This document shows positions 1 to 8,073 of a DNA stretch of 64,000 nucleotides, in pieces. The stretch is taken from the NCBI RefSeq assembly GCF_002752355.1, contig NZ_MRAV01000014.1, forward strand, positions 677,207 through 741,206, given 5' to 3'. A model generated the notes under the pieces. That model was not told the origin of the DNA. It did no database searches and saw only the letters and a list, made by a program, of their open reading frames with translations. Each line of letters begins with the position of its first letter. Position 1 is the stretch's first letter. The position numbers were made by a program, and so were the translations under genes. Source of the stretch: Leucobacter sp. OLIS6. GTDB lineage: Bacteria; Actinomycetota; Actinomycetes; Actinomycetales; Microbacteriaceae.

Positions 1-735
1 GACCCGGGGCGCGCGGTTGTCGGCGGCGAGCAGATCGTCGAGCTCGTCGATGCGTCCCTCGGCGGCGAGCGCATCGCGCAGCGCGCGCAGGATCCAGCCC
101 GGGTGGGAGGTGCGCGCGGCGAGCGCTGCGTCGGCGGACGGGGCTTCCGCGTCGATCCGGTCGTTCCATTCGGCGTCGGTGGATCGGCTGATGGTGCGGA
201 GGACCCCGTTGACGAAGCCGGCGCCGGCGGCGTTCGCGACCAGGCGCTGCAGTTCGACGCTCTCGTTGAGGGCGGCGTGGTCGGCGGTGCGCATCGCGAG
301 CAGCTGGTGGGCGCCGAGGCGGAGCACGTTGCGGGTGCGCGGGTCGATGCGGTCCATCTCGCGGGACGAGGCGAGCTCGATGATGCGGTCGTAGCGGCCG
401 CGGCCGCGCAGGGTGCCCGAGACGAGCTCGGTGACGAACGCCGCGTCGCGGGGATTCAGGTCGGCCTCGCGGATGCGGGCGGGCAGAGCCAGGTTGGCGT
501 AGGCCTCCCGCTCGTCGACGTCGCGGAGCACGTCGTAAGCGGCGAGGCGCGCGGCCGAGACCCGGCCGGCGGGCCGGTGCTCCCGCGGACCGGATCGTCC
601 GCGATCGCCTCCGGAGTTCCCGCGGCCGCGTCCGCCGCCGCCGTTCGGACGTCCGGCGTTCCGCTGCTGGCCTCCGCGGTTCCCCCGGTTCCCGCGACTG
701 CCGCGGCCGCCCTGGTTCGCGTGCTCCGCGCTCAT
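1..735 (-). CDS. rsmB: 16S rRNA (cytosine-967-C5) methyltransferase RsmB, N-terminal part (truncated by window edge)
   Basis: The minus-strand frame opens at an ATG overlapping the fmt stop codon (ATGA at 732-735) and stays open for 245 codons to the window edge. The first ~50 residues are a low-complexity Gly/Arg/Asn/Gln tail (GGRGSRGNRGNRGG), as on several actinobacterial RNA-binding proteins. From about residue 58 the sequence is a NusB-like all-helical RNA-binding domain (RLAAYDVLRDVDEREAYAN, then LRLGAHQLLAMRTADHAALN and FVNGVLRTISR), the N-terminal half of RsmB. The SAM-dependent methyltransferase half with the catalytic cysteines lies outside the window. The family methylates C967 of 16S rRNA. 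The overlap with fmt suggests translational coupling. Confidence 0.9.
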   Translation of the reverse strand, partial: MSAEHANQGGRGSRGNRGNRGGQQRNAGRPNGGGGRGRGNSGGDRGRSGPREHRPAGRVSAARLAAYDVLRDVDEREAYANLALPARIREADLNPRDAAFVTELVSGTLRGRGRYDRIIELASSREMDRIDPRTRNVLRLGAHQLLAMRTADHAALNESVELQRLVANAAGAGFVNGVLRTISRSTDAEWNDRIDAEAPSADAALAARTSHPGWILRALRDALAAEGRIDELDDLLAADNRAPRV

Positions 736-1655
736 GCGAGCACCGCCGATCCTCCGCGGCCGCGCAACCAGGCGGCGCCGTCCATCGCGGCCTTGCCCGC
801 CGGCTGCACGCGCACGAGTTCGAGGGATCCGTCGGCGAGGCGCAGGATCGCGCGCCCGTCGATCAGCTCGACGGCGCCGGCAGCGTCGGCTCCCGCGGCG
901 GCGGCATCGGCGGCGCGGCGCACCTCGTGCAGCTTGAGGGGCTGGTCATCGTAGTGGGCGTAGGCGCCGGGTTCCGGGGTCATGCCGGCCCACTGGGCGA
1001 GGACCTCGCGGGTGGGGCGCGCGAGGTCGAGACGGCCGTCCTCCCGGCCGAGCTTGTGCGCGTAGCTCGCCTCGCCGGTCTGCGGCTCGCCGGTGAGCGT
1101 TCCATCGGCGAGGCCGGCGATCGCCGCGACGAGGGCGCCGGTGCCGAACTCTGCGAGGTCCGTGAGCGCGGCGCCCGCGGGGGTGCCCGCGGGGAACTCC
1201 CGCGCGTCGCGGGTCAGCACGTCACCGGCGTCGAGCGCCGCGACCAGGCGGAACACCGTCACGCCGAGGTTCTGCTCGCCCGCTTCGAGGGCGCGCTGCA
1301 CCGGCGCCGCGCCGCGCCAGCGCGGCAGCTCCGAGAAATGCAGGTTGATCCATCCCTGGGCGGGCAGCGAGAGCAGCGGTTCGCGCACGAGTCCGCCGTA
1401 GGCGACGATCACGCCGAGATCCGCCTCGAGCGATGCAGCCCACTCGGTGGCCGCATCCCCCAGCCGATTGGCCTTCAGCACCGGCAGGCCGAGCTCCTCG
1501 GCGGCGAGCGCCACGGGCGAAGGGGTCAGCACGCGCTTGCGCCCGAGGGGCGCGTCCTCCCGGGTGATCACGCCGACGACCTCGTGGCCTGCGGAGACGA
1601 CCGCTCGAAGACTGGGCACGGCGAACTCGGGAGTTCCGGCGAAGAGGATGCGCAT
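732..1655 (-). CDS. fmt: Methionyl-tRNA formyltransferase
   Basis: Transfers a formyl group from 10-formyl-THF to Met-tRNA(fMet), making the initiator tRNA. The 307 residues match the family length. Residues 1-16 (MRILFAGTPEFAVPSL) are the signature N-terminus of the Rossmann-type catalytic domain. The catalytic triad equivalents are visible: N104 and H106 in GWINLHFSELPRWRGAAP, and D142 in LDAGDVL. The C-terminal OB-like tRNA-binding domain follows from about residue 205. A longer in-frame extension upstream lacks family similarity, so I start at ATG 1655. A GAGAAT hexamer 6 nt before that ATG could be a weak -10 box of a leaderless transcript. The gene is followed by rsmB with a 4-bp overlap. 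Confidence 0.93.
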   Translation of the reverse strand: MRILFAGTPEFAVPSLRAVVSAGHEVVGVITREDAPLGRKRVLTPSPVALAAEELGLPVLKANRLGDAATEWAASLEADLGVIVAYGGLVREPLLSLPAQGWINLHFSELPRWRGAAPVQRALEAGEQNLGVTVFRLVAALDAGDVLTRDAREFPAGTPAGAALTDLAEFGTGALVAAIAGLADGTLTGEPQTGEASYAHKLGREDGRLDLARPTREVLAQWAGMTPEPGAYAHYDDQPLKLHEVRRAADAAAAGADAAGAVELIDGRAILRLADGSLELVRVQPAGKAAMDGAAWLRGRGGSAVLA

Positions 1656-1720
1656 CACCCTATTCTCGCATCTCGGTGGACCGCGCACCCTCGCACGGGC
1701 GCTCGCCCGAGCTCTCGAGC

Positions 1721-1750
1721 TTGCCCGACGGCCTCGGAGTGCTCTACGAT
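1721..1750 (+). promoter_or_regulatory. Predicted promoter of the trpL-trpB transcript
   Basis: TTGCCC at 1721-1726 and TACGAT at 1745-1750 are 18 bp apart, a plausible -35/-10 pair for the housekeeping sigma factor. The expected start site (6-7 nt after the -10 box) falls on the ATG of the leader peptide at 1757, so the transcript would begin at or next to that codon. Confidence 0.6.
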
Positions 1751-1756
1751 CGCCCC

Positions 1757-1789
1757 ATGCATATCGCGAATCAGTGGTGGACCGCCTAG
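1757..1789 (+). CDS. trpL: Trp leader peptide (attenuator ORF)
   Basis: A ten-codon ORF reads MHIANQWWTA and ends in TAG. It has two consecutive Trp codons (TGG TGG, 1775-1780) directly before a palindrome and a terminator, as in enteric and corynebacterial trp leaders. No Shine-Dalgarno sequence fits upstream; the -10 box ends 6 nt before the ATG, so translation would start on a leaderless end. Scarce Trp-tRNA should stall the ribosome on the tandem TGG codons. The function is inferred from architecture; peptide and RNA folding are not tested here. Confidence 0.85.
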   Translation: MHIANQWWTA

Positions 1790-1833
1790 GCGGTCTCGAT
1801 CTCGCGCATCTGCATGCACTTCCGACACCGTCT
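1780..1833 (+). promoter_or_regulatory. Trp attenuator: pause (1:2) hairpin and antiterminator (2:3)
   Basis: Strand 1 (GACCGC, 1780-1785) pairs with strand 2 (GCGGTC, 1790-1795) around loop CTAG, which carries the leader stop codon. Strand 2 (AGGCGGT, 1788-1794) can instead pair with strand 3 (ACCGTCT, 1827-1833) over 7 bp including one G-U. That pairing removes the left arm of the terminator. A ribosome stalled on the TGG codons would cover strand 1 and favour 2:3 pairing (read-through). A ribosome reaching the stop codon would cover strands 1 and 2 and allow termination. Confidence 0.8.
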
Positions 1834-1852
1834 CTCGTAGGCGGTGTTTTTT
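1825..1852 (+). terminator. Trp attenuator terminator (3:4 hairpin)
   Basis: Left arm ACACCGTCT (1825-1833) pairs with AGGCGGTGT (1839-1847), a 9-bp stem with one G-U and loop CTCGT. Six consecutive T residues end at 1852. It lies 40 bp before the trpB start. Confidence 0.85.
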
Positions 1853-1891
1853 CGTCTCTCGAGTGGCGCAATGACGCAAAGGACCTCTCCA

Positions 1892-3121
1892 ATGACACAC
1901 CCCACCACGACTTCCCCCGACGCCGCGCCCTCCCCGTACCGTGCCGACGGCGCCGGGTACTTCGGCGAGTTCGGCGGAGCGATCCTGCCCCCGTTCCTCG
2001 CGGGCCCCATGGCCGAGGTCGCCGAGGCCTACGAGGCCGCGCGGCAGGATCCCGAGTTCCAGCGGCAGTACCAGGACCTGCTGTCGAAGTACGTCGGTCG
2101 CCCCTCGCTGCTGTACTTCGCCGAGAACCTGACGCAGCGGCTCGGCGGCGCGAAGGTCTACCTGAAGCGCGAGGACCTCAACCACACGGGCGCGCACAAG
2201 ATCAACCACACGCTCGGTGAAGCGCTGCTCGCGAAGCGGATGGGCAAGACCAAGGTCATCGCCGAGACCGGCGCGGGGCAGCACGGCGTCGCGCTCGCGA
2301 CGGCGGCGGCGCTCGTCGGTCTCGAGTGCGAGATCCACATGGGAGCCATCGACGTGGCCAAGCAGCACCCCAACGTGGTCCGCATGGAGCTGCTCGGAGC
2401 GAAGGTCGTGCCCGTGGAGCGCGGTGGCCGCTCACTGAAGGAGGCCGTCGACTCGGCGTTCGAGGTCTACGCCGCGTCCCCCGACGAGTACCTCTTCGCT
2501 ATCGGCTCCGTCGTCGGCCCCCACCCGTTCCCGTCGATGGTGCGCGATTTCCAGTCGGTCGTCGGCCGCGAGGCACGTGCCCAGATCCTGGAAGCCGAGG
2601 GGCGCCTGCCCGACGCGCTCGTCGCCTGCGTCGGCGGCGGATCGAACGCCATGGGCCTGTTCGACGCGTTCCTCACCGATGAGTCCGTGCGCGTGATCGG
2701 CGTCGAGCCCGCCGGTGAGGGCCTCGACACCGACCGGCACGCGGCGACCATGACGAAGGGCGTCGTCGGCGACCTGCACGGCATGCACACCAAGGTGCTG
2801 CTCGACGAGAACGGCGAGCCGGCTCCCGTGCACTCCATCGGATCGGGCATCGACTACCCCGGCGTCGGCCCGCAGCACGCCCACCTGGAGCAGACCGGCC
2901 GCGGCGAGTACGTGAGCGTCACCGACGCCGAGGCGCTCGACGCGTTCCAGCTGCTGACCCGCGCTGAGGGGATCATCCCCGCGCTCGAGTCGTCGCACGC
3001 GCTGGCGCACGTCGTGAAGCTCGCCCCGGAGCTCGGTCCCGACGCGATCATCATCGCGAACCTCTCGGGCCGCGGCGACAAGGACGTGGACTTCGTCGCG
3101 GAACGGCTCGCTCAGGCGTGA
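1892..3121 (+). CDS. trpB: Tryptophan synthase beta chain, stand-alone copy under attenuator control
   Basis: A PLP enzyme condensing indole with L-serine to give L-tryptophan. The 409-residue protein has the PLP lysine (K103 in [11 protein letters not shown]), the catalytic glutamate (E125 in AETGAGQHG), the phosphate-binding GGGSN (248-252) and a family-typical C-terminus ([20 protein letters not shown]). I start at ATG 1892 because AAAGGA lies 8 nt upstream; the in-frame ATG at 1871 lies closer to the terminator and has no such site. The gene is solo: no trpA, trpE or trpC is adjacent, and the next gene is convergent. It may partner with a distant TrpA or use free indole. The central part ([27 protein letters not shown]) looks less canonical than the active-site blocks, so a paralogue specialised for salvage is possible. 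Confidence 0.92.
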   Translation: MTHPTTTSPDAAPSPYRADGAGYFGEFGGAILPPFLAGPMAEVAEAYEAARQDPEFQRQYQDLLSKYVGRPSLLYFAENLTQRLGGAKVYLKREDLNHTGAHKINHTLGEALLAKRMGKTKVIAETGAGQHGVALATAAALVGLECEIHMGAIDVAKQHPNVVRMELLGAKVVPVERGGRSLKEAVDSAFEVYAASPDEYLFAIGSVVGPHPFPSMVRDFQSVVGREARAQILEAEGRLPDALVACVGGGSNAMGLFDAFLTDESVRVIGVEPAGEGLDTDRHAATMTKGVVGDLHGMHTKVLLDENGEPAPVHSIGSGIDYPGVGPQHAHLEQTGRGEYVSVTDAEALDAFQLLTRAEGIIPALESSHALAHVVKLAPELGPDAIIIANLSGRGDKDVDFVAERLAQA

Positions 3122-3122
3122 G

Positions 3123-3533
3123 CTACGACGCGGGGCCGGCCGACCGCCGGCCCCGCGCGACCTCCGCGGCCAGCACCTCGGCACCGCTCGTGAGCGCGGC
3201 CCGGCGCCACGGCGCCACGCCGTCGATCTCGATCTGGATCGACATGCTGAGCACGGTGCGGATCAGCACGATCAGCCCGAGCACCGCCGCGTCCTCGAGC
3301 GACGGGGTCGAGATGGTGCGGATGATGTCGGCCGCGACGAAGATCTCGAGGCCGAGCAGGATCGATCCGCCGATCGAGGTCCGCAGCGTCTGAAACGCGG
3401 TGCGGCCTCCCCGGCCGCCGAACAGCGCACGCGCGGACAGCACCAGCGCGATCGCGAAACCGGCGATCATGGCGACCACGCCGAGCACCTCGACGACGGT
3501 CACGACTCCCCCGAACCAGGCTTCGATGCTCAT
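3123..3533 (-). CDS. DUF1622 family membrane protein
   Basis: The 136-residue protein has a hydrophobic segment at about residues 8-36, a basic linker (GGRGGRTAFQTLRTSIGG) and a second segment at about residues 57-90 with the family-like stretch GLEIFVAADIIRTI, then LIVLIRTVLSMSIQIEIDG. It is probably an integral inner-membrane protein of unknown function. I start at ATG 3533; a longer upstream frame is antisense to nothing conserved and runs through priA. Its stop codon is one base from that of convergent trpB. With trpB it sits between priA and fmt, which are often close neighbours in actinobacteria. Confidence 0.8.
   Translation of the reverse strand: MSIEAWFGGVVTVVEVLGVVAMIAGFAIALVLSARALFGGRGGRTAFQTLRTSIGGSILLGLEIFVAADIIRTISTPSLEDAAVLGLIVLIRTVLSMSIQIEIDGVAPWRRAALTSGAEVLAAEVARGRRSAGPAS
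3130..3156. terminator. GC hairpin at the trpB / DUF1622 convergence
   Basis: GCGGGGCCGGC (3130-3140) and GCCGGCCCCGC (3146-3156) form a perfect 11-bp stem 9 bp after the trpB stop. It has no T-run and lies inside the 3' coding end of the opposing gene, so it doubles as coding sequence. Confidence 0.5.
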
Positions 3534-3574
3534 GGCCTCAGCGTAGCCCGCCGAGGCGACGGGTGCCGCCCGTG

Positions 3575-5590
3575 CTAGCCGTCGAAGACGCCTCGGTCGT
3601 CGAAACGCAGGCGCAGCGCTTCCGGCCGCGCACGTCCGGGCGGACGGCCGCGAGTGCGCGCTGAGGAGCCCGCGGCGTCGGCGACGAGCACGCCGCGCAG
3701 CCGGCGCGCGATCTCGGCGCCGAGCCCGTAGTCGAAGCGGACGATGAGTCGCACGATCCCGGGCACCTGCTCGTATCCGCTCGGCCCGCGAGCGGGAACC
3801 GGACCGAGCACATCGATGCCGGGCACGGCCGGGTCCTGCGCGCCGAGATCCCGGATGGATGCGAGCGCGCGCTCGACCTCGGCGGCACCGCCCGTGACGC
3901 TCGCGACGCGGACCGCGGGCGGGTAGCGGAGCGCGTGCCGGTCGTGCAGTTCGGCCGAGCGCCATTCCTCGGTGCGTCCCGTGACGAAGGCCTGCACGGT
4001 CGGACCGCCGCCCGACGCCATGACGCACTGCCCGTCGGGGGCCGCGAGCGCGGCGGCGTTCTCCCACCAACGCAGGCAGTCCTCGGCCGCACGCAGCGAT
4101 TCGATGCCGAGCAGTCGTTCGGCATCGAGCAGCACGACCGCGCGGTAGCCGCCCGCCGCGATCGGTTCGGCGCCGCGCGTCGCCACGACGAGTGCCGGGC
4201 GCGCGTCGACGCGCTCGCGCGGATGCTCCCCGTCGCTGAGCAGCACCCGGGCGTCGGAGAACTGGCGCTCGAACTGCTCGACGGTGCGCTGGGATCCCAT
4301 GCCGCGCTCGGTGAGCACCGTCCCGTCGCACGTGCCGCACTGCCAGGGGCGCGCGGGTTCACCGCACCAGCGGCAGGCGGCGACGCCCGCGGAACGGAAG
4401 CCGATGGGCCCGGCGCAGGCACGACAGCGCGCGGCATCGCCGCACGACGCGCAGACCGCGACGGGCGCGTAGCCGGGCGTGGCCACCTGCACGAGCACGG
4501 GACCGCGGCGGGACTCCTGCCGGATGATGCGGGCGGCGAACTCGGGCACCCGACCGGCGAAGGCGTCGGGGGTCATCGACGCATCGGCGTGCACCACGCG
4601 GGTGCGGCGCGGCGGATGCCGCTGCGCCTGCACGTAGCCGATCTCGACGAGGCGCTGCACCTCGGCGCTGCGGGAGTGCGCGGCGAACAGGAGCCCCGCC
4701 CCCGACTGCCCCGCTCGCACGAGCGCGGCATCGCGCGCGTGGACGTAGGGCGCCAGCGGTTCGGCCAGCACGGGATCGCCGTCGTCCCAGATGAGGATCG
4801 CCCCGAGCGCGTGAGCCGGCGCGTAGACCGCCGAACGGTTGCCGATGATGATGCGGGGCTCGGGATCGAGCGCGCGCAGGAACGCCGCGTACCGCTCCCC
4901 CTTCGACTGCCGGGCGTCGAGGCGCACGACGCCCGCGTGCCCGAGCGATGCGAGCGCGTCGCGCAGTTGATCGAGATCGCGGTAGTCAGGCAGCACGACG
5001 ATCGCGCTGCGGCCCTCCGCGTGCACGGCGAGCGCGGCGCGCGCGAGCTGCAGGCTCCACCCGCCGACCCACTCGCCCGTGCCCAGCCGCACCGGGCCGT
5101 GCGACGCGTCGATCGCGAGGCGCGCCCCGCCCGTCAGCAGGCCGGCGAGCTCTGTGTCTGCTTCTTCGGCTTCGAAGGGGGTGTCGTGCTCCCCCGGATC
5201 GGGCGCGGTGCCCGCCAGGTGCTGCTTCTCGACCCGCACCTGGCGCGTCGGGATCGCGAGCCGCAGGATGTCGCCGGCGCTGCCCGCGGCGCGGTCGGCC
5301 ACGGCGCGCGCCAGCCGCCACACCTCGGGGGTGAGCGTCGGCAGCGGGCTGACGATCTCGGCGATCTGCGCCAGCTCGCCGCCGAAGTCGCTCTGCTCGG
5401 TGAACTCGATGACCGTGCCGAAGCTCTTGCGGTTCTGCGAGCGGAACGGGACCCGCACGCGCTGGCCCGCACGGATCTCGTCGGCGAGCTCGCCCGGGAT
5501 CGCGTAGTCGAACAGGTGGTCGAGCTGCGGCAGGCTCGTGTCGAGCAGGATCCTGGCGACCCTGCGGCCGGCAGCACCCTCGGCGGTCAC
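3575..5590 (-). CDS. priA: PriA-like primosomal protein N', ATPase-degenerate actinobacterial type
   Basis: 671 residues. The N-terminal 3'-DNA-end-binding domain ([25 protein letters not shown]) is well conserved. In the helicase core the Walker A region reads [14 protein letters not shown], without the usual GKT, and the expected DEEH box reads IWDDGD, so ATP hydrolysis is unlikely. The cysteine-rich zinc region ([15 protein letters not shown], then CRWCGEP and CGTCDG, about residues 377-420) is kept. Actinobacterial PriA proteins are known to lack intact helicase motifs; this one follows suit and may act in restart as a structural loader. The start is GTG 5590, overlapping the metK stop (GTGA). 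Confidence 0.88.
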   Translation of the reverse strand: MTAEGAAGRRVARILLDTSLPQLDHLFDYAIPGELADEIRAGQRVRVPFRSQNRKSFGTVIEFTEQSDFGGELAQIAEIVSPLPTLTPEVWRLARAVADRAAGSAGDILRLAIPTRQVRVEKQHLAGTAPDPGEHDTPFEAEEADTELAGLLTGGARLAIDASHGPVRLGTGEWVGGWSLQLARAALAVHAEGRSAIVVLPDYRDLDQLRDALASLGHAGVVRLDARQSKGERYAAFLRALDPEPRIIIGNRSAVYAPAHALGAILIWDDGDPVLAEPLAPYVHARDAALVRAGQSGAGLLFAAHSRSAEVQRLVEIGYVQAQRHPPRRTRVVHADASMTPDAFAGRVPEFAARIIRQESRRGPVLVQVATPGYAPVAVCASCGDAARCRACAGPIGFRSAGVAACRWCGEPARPWQCGTCDGTVLTERGMGSQRTVEQFERQFSDARVLLSDGEHPRERVDARPALVVATRGAEPIAAGGYRAVVLLDAERLLGIESLRAAEDCLRWWENAAALAAPDGQCVMASGGGPTVQAFVTGRTEEWRSAELHDRHALRYPPAVRVASVTGGAAEVERALASIRDLGAQDPAVPGIDVLGPVPARGPSGYEQVPGIVRLIVRFDYGLGAEIARRLRGVLVADAAGSSARTRGRPPGRARPEALRLRFDDRGVFDG

Positions 5591-6789
5591 GCCGCGTCGA
5601 TCCCTGCGGCCGCTCGCAGCTCGGCGACGCGGGGCGTCGCCTCCCAGGTGAAGTCGGGCAGCTCGCGGCCGAAGTGCCCGTAGGCGCTCGTCTGCGCGTA
5701 GATCGGGCGGATCAGTTCGAGATCGCGGATGATGGCGAGCGGGCGCAGGTCGAAGACCTGGCGGACCGCCGCCTCGATGCGCTCGCGCGGAACGGTCTCG
5801 GTGCCGAAGGTCTCGACGTAGAGGCCGACCGGGTGGGCGCGGCCGATCGCGTAGGCGACCTGCAGCTCGGCGCGCTTCGCGAGCCCGGCGCGCACCACGT
5901 GCTTCGCCACCCAGCGCATGGCGTACGCGGCCGAGCGGTCGACCTTCGACGGATCCTTGCCGCTGAACGCGCCACCGCCGTGACGGCTCGCGCCGCCGTA
6001 GGTGTCGATGATGATCTTGCGGCCCGTGAGGCCGGCGTCGCCCATGGGGCCGCCGATGACGAACGGACCGGCCGGGTTGATGAACAGCTCGGCGTCGCCG
6101 CTCGCGAGTTCGACCCGCCCGAGGACGGGGCGGATGACCTCGCGCTCGATCGCCTCGCGCAGTGCCGGCTGCGAGATGTCGGCCGAGTGCTGGGTCGAGA
6201 CCACGACGGCCTCGACGCTGACCGGGCGGTCGCCGTCGGTGCCGATGGTCACCTGGGTCTTGCCGTCGGGGCGCAGTTCGGGCAGGATCCCGCTCTTGCG
6301 CACCTCGGTGAGGCGCTCGGCCATGCGGTGGGCGATCCAGCTCGGCAGCGGGTGCAGCTCGGGGGTCTCGTCGGTCGCGTAGCCGAACATGATGCCCTGG
6401 TCGCCGGCGCCCTGCTGGTTCAGCGCGTCGTCCGCCGTCGCGCCCTCGCGCACCTCGAGCGAGGCGTCGACGCCGTTCGCGATGTCGGGCGACTGCTGGC
6501 CGATGGACACGGACACCCCGCAGGAGCCCGCGTCGAAGCCCATGTCGGAGCTCGTGTAGCCCACGTTGCGCACCGCGTCGCGCACGATCTGCGGGATCTC
6601 GACGTAGCCCGTGGTCGATACCTCACCCGCGACGTGCACGAGTCCGGTGGTCACCAGAGTCTCGACCGCGACGCGCGCGCCCGGATCCTGTTCGATCAGC
6701 GCGTCGAGGATCGAATCGGAGATGCGATCGCAGATCTTGTCGGGGTGCCCCTCGGTGACGGACTCCGAGGTGAACTGGCGAAGGGACAC
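5587..6789 (-). CDS. metK: S-adenosylmethionine synthetase
   Basis: Makes SAM from ATP and methionine. Its 400 residues match the family. Clear blocks are [19 protein letters not shown] at the N-terminus (ATP/metal-binding His and Asp), [12 protein letters not shown] near residue 130, and [19 protein letters not shown] near 270, the P-loop-like phosphate-binding segment. Start is GTG 6789 with AGAGGAG about 7 nt upstream. The preceding 158 bp (6790-6947) contain no recognisable SAM riboswitch. It is followed by priA with a 4-bp overlap. In many actinobacteria coaBC lies between rpoZ and metK; here it does not. Confidence 0.96.
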   Translation of the reverse strand: MSLRQFTSESVTEGHPDKICDRISDSILDALIEQDPGARVAVETLVTTGLVHVAGEVSTTGYVEIPQIVRDAVRNVGYTSSDMGFDAGSCGVSVSIGQQSPDIANGVDASLEVREGATADDALNQQGAGDQGIMFGYATDETPELHPLPSWIAHRMAERLTEVRKSGILPELRPDGKTQVTIGTDGDRPVSVEAVVVSTQHSADISQPALREAIEREVIRPVLGRVELASGDAELFINPAGPFVIGGPMGDAGLTGRKIIIDTYGGASRHGGGAFSGKDPSKVDRSAAYAMRWVAKHVVRAGLAKRAELQVAYAIGRAHPVGLYVETFGTETVPRERIEAAVRQVFDLRPLAIIRDLELIRPIYAQTSAYGHFGRELPDFTWEATPRVAELRAAAGIDAA

Positions 6790-6947
6790 GATGGGCTCCT
6801 CTGTGGGAAGTGGCTGAGTGCGGACTGGTGCACGGGCGAACGCTACCGCTCGCGGTCGGCACCGAGCGGGGTCGGCGCTCGGGAAAACGACAGCGGCGCC
6901 GGAACAGCCCCCAGGCTATCCGACGCCGCCGACATCGTTGCTGCGGG

Positions 6948-7250
6948 TTACTCCGACAGCTCCTCGGCCGAATCGGCCTCAGCGGGAAGCTCCTCGACCG
7001 CGGCGCGCTTGGTCATGGTCAGCTTGCCCTCGACGATCTCGTGCAGCGCGATCGACAGCGGCTTGTCGTCGACGGAGGACTCGACGAGCGGGCCCACGTT
7101 GTCGAAGAGGTTGCCGTCGTGCAGATCGGTGTAGTAGTCGTTGATCTGACGGGCGCGCTGCGACGCGAAGACGACCAGGGCGTACTTCGAATCCACCTTG
7201 GCGAGCAGCTCGTCGATGGGCGGGTCGATGATGCCGTTGACGTTGGCCAT
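6948..7250 (-). CDS. rpoZ: RNA polymerase omega subunit
   Basis: The 100-residue protein carries the omega signature: [26 protein letters not shown] (residues ~12-37) and [16 protein letters not shown] (~63-78), followed by an acidic tail. Omega binds the beta-prime C-terminus and helps assemble RNA polymerase. Start ATG 7250 has GAGGAG about 7 nt upstream. A TACACT -10 box lies at 7278-7283 (minus strand), predicting a short leader of about 20 nt. The usual actinobacterial neighbours gmk and coaBC are absent. Confidence 0.95.
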   Translation of the reverse strand: MANVNGIIDPPIDELLAKVDSKYALVVFASQRARQINDYYTDLHDGNLFDNVGPLVESSVDDKPLSIALHEIVEGKLTMTKRAAVEELPAEADSAEELSE

Positions 7251-7306
7251 GAATACACTCCTCGGGTTGACCGTCCTAGTGTAGCCGAGGATCGACCATC
7301 ACGGGG

Positions 7307-7960
7307 TCACCGTCGGCCGAGACCCCCGCGCACCAGCACGTCCCCGCGCGAGCCCGAGAGCCGAGTCCAGCTGCGCGAGCGGCTGATCCTGAGTACGCGC
7401 TCGTCCCGGAGGAATCCGAGCGCGTCGGCCGCGAACGCGGCCGCGGCGGGCACTCCGTCGGCGATGGGCGCGCCCCAGACCTGCGCGCGCACCTTCTGCA
7501 CCACGGCCTCGCCCGGCTGATCGGGCAGCGCGGCGGCGACCCGCTGCATGCCCTCGGCGGCGACCGCCGCGAGCGACGCCGCGTCGATCGATCCCGCGGC
7601 CTCCCAGCCGCTCGTCGGCGGCAGTACGCCGGCCCACGCTGCGGCGAGCGTCGCGTCGGGCACGTCGAGATCCCGGCCGAGCACGCCCATGCGCGCGATC
7701 CGATCGAGCAGCGCCCGGCTCGCGACCGTGGCGTCGACCGCGTCCCCCGGTGCTTCGGCAAGGGCGAAGGCGCGGGCCGCAAGCACCACCGGGAGCGGGT
7801 CCAGCAGCCCCGCCGGCGCCTGGGTGCAGCCGAACACCGCGAGGGTCGAGCCGCGGGTCACCATGCGCACTTCCGCGCGCCCGGCGCGTTCCAGGCGTTC
7901 GAGGAAGATGCGGAGGTCGTCGCGGGTGGCGTGATCGGCGAGGCGGAGCGGTGCGGACAT
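7307..7960 (-). CDS. Conserved hypothetical protein (217 aa), predicted leaderless
   Basis: I do not recognise a named family. The protein begins APLRLADHATRDDLRIFLERLERA and has a central Ala/Leu-rich helical region (VVLAARAFALAEAPGDAVDATVASRALLDRIARMG). It has no signal peptide, cysteine motif or convincing membrane segment. The C-terminus is basic (RISRSRSWTRLSGSRGDVLVRGGLGRR). High coding quality (consistent third-position GC) and a TAGGCT -10 box 7 nt before ATG 7960 support a real gene read from a leaderless mRNA. It is divergent from tesB across a 113-bp gap that also holds the tesB promoter. It is likely a soluble cytoplasmic protein of unknown role. Confidence 0.6.
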   Translation of the reverse strand: MSAPLRLADHATRDDLRIFLERLERAGRAEVRMVTRGSTLAVFGCTQAPAGLLDPLPVVLAARAFALAEAPGDAVDATVASRALLDRIARMGVLGRDLDVPDATLAAAWAGVLPPTSGWEAAGSIDAASLAAVAAEGMQRVAAALPDQPGEAVVQKVRAQVWGAPIADGVPAAAAFAADALGFLRDERVLRISRSRSWTRLSGSRGDVLVRGGLGRR

Positions 7961-8073
7961 CGGTTCCAGCCTAGTCGCGGCGCCCGGGCGGACACCGCGC
8001 CGCTTCCCCGGCCGGGGCCGTCGCCGGTCATAGACTGAGGCGGACAGCCGTACCGCGCCGCCAGGAGGTTCCG

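Noticed and set aside
1844..1891. Earlier in-frame ATG codons for trpB at 1844 and 1871
   Set aside because: The first lies inside the attenuator terminator; the second lacks the AAAGGA that precedes ATG 1892.
6790..6947. SAM riboswitch before metK
   Set aside because: None of the SAM-I, SAM-II or SAM-IV core sequences I know can be seen; only short GC hairpins are present.
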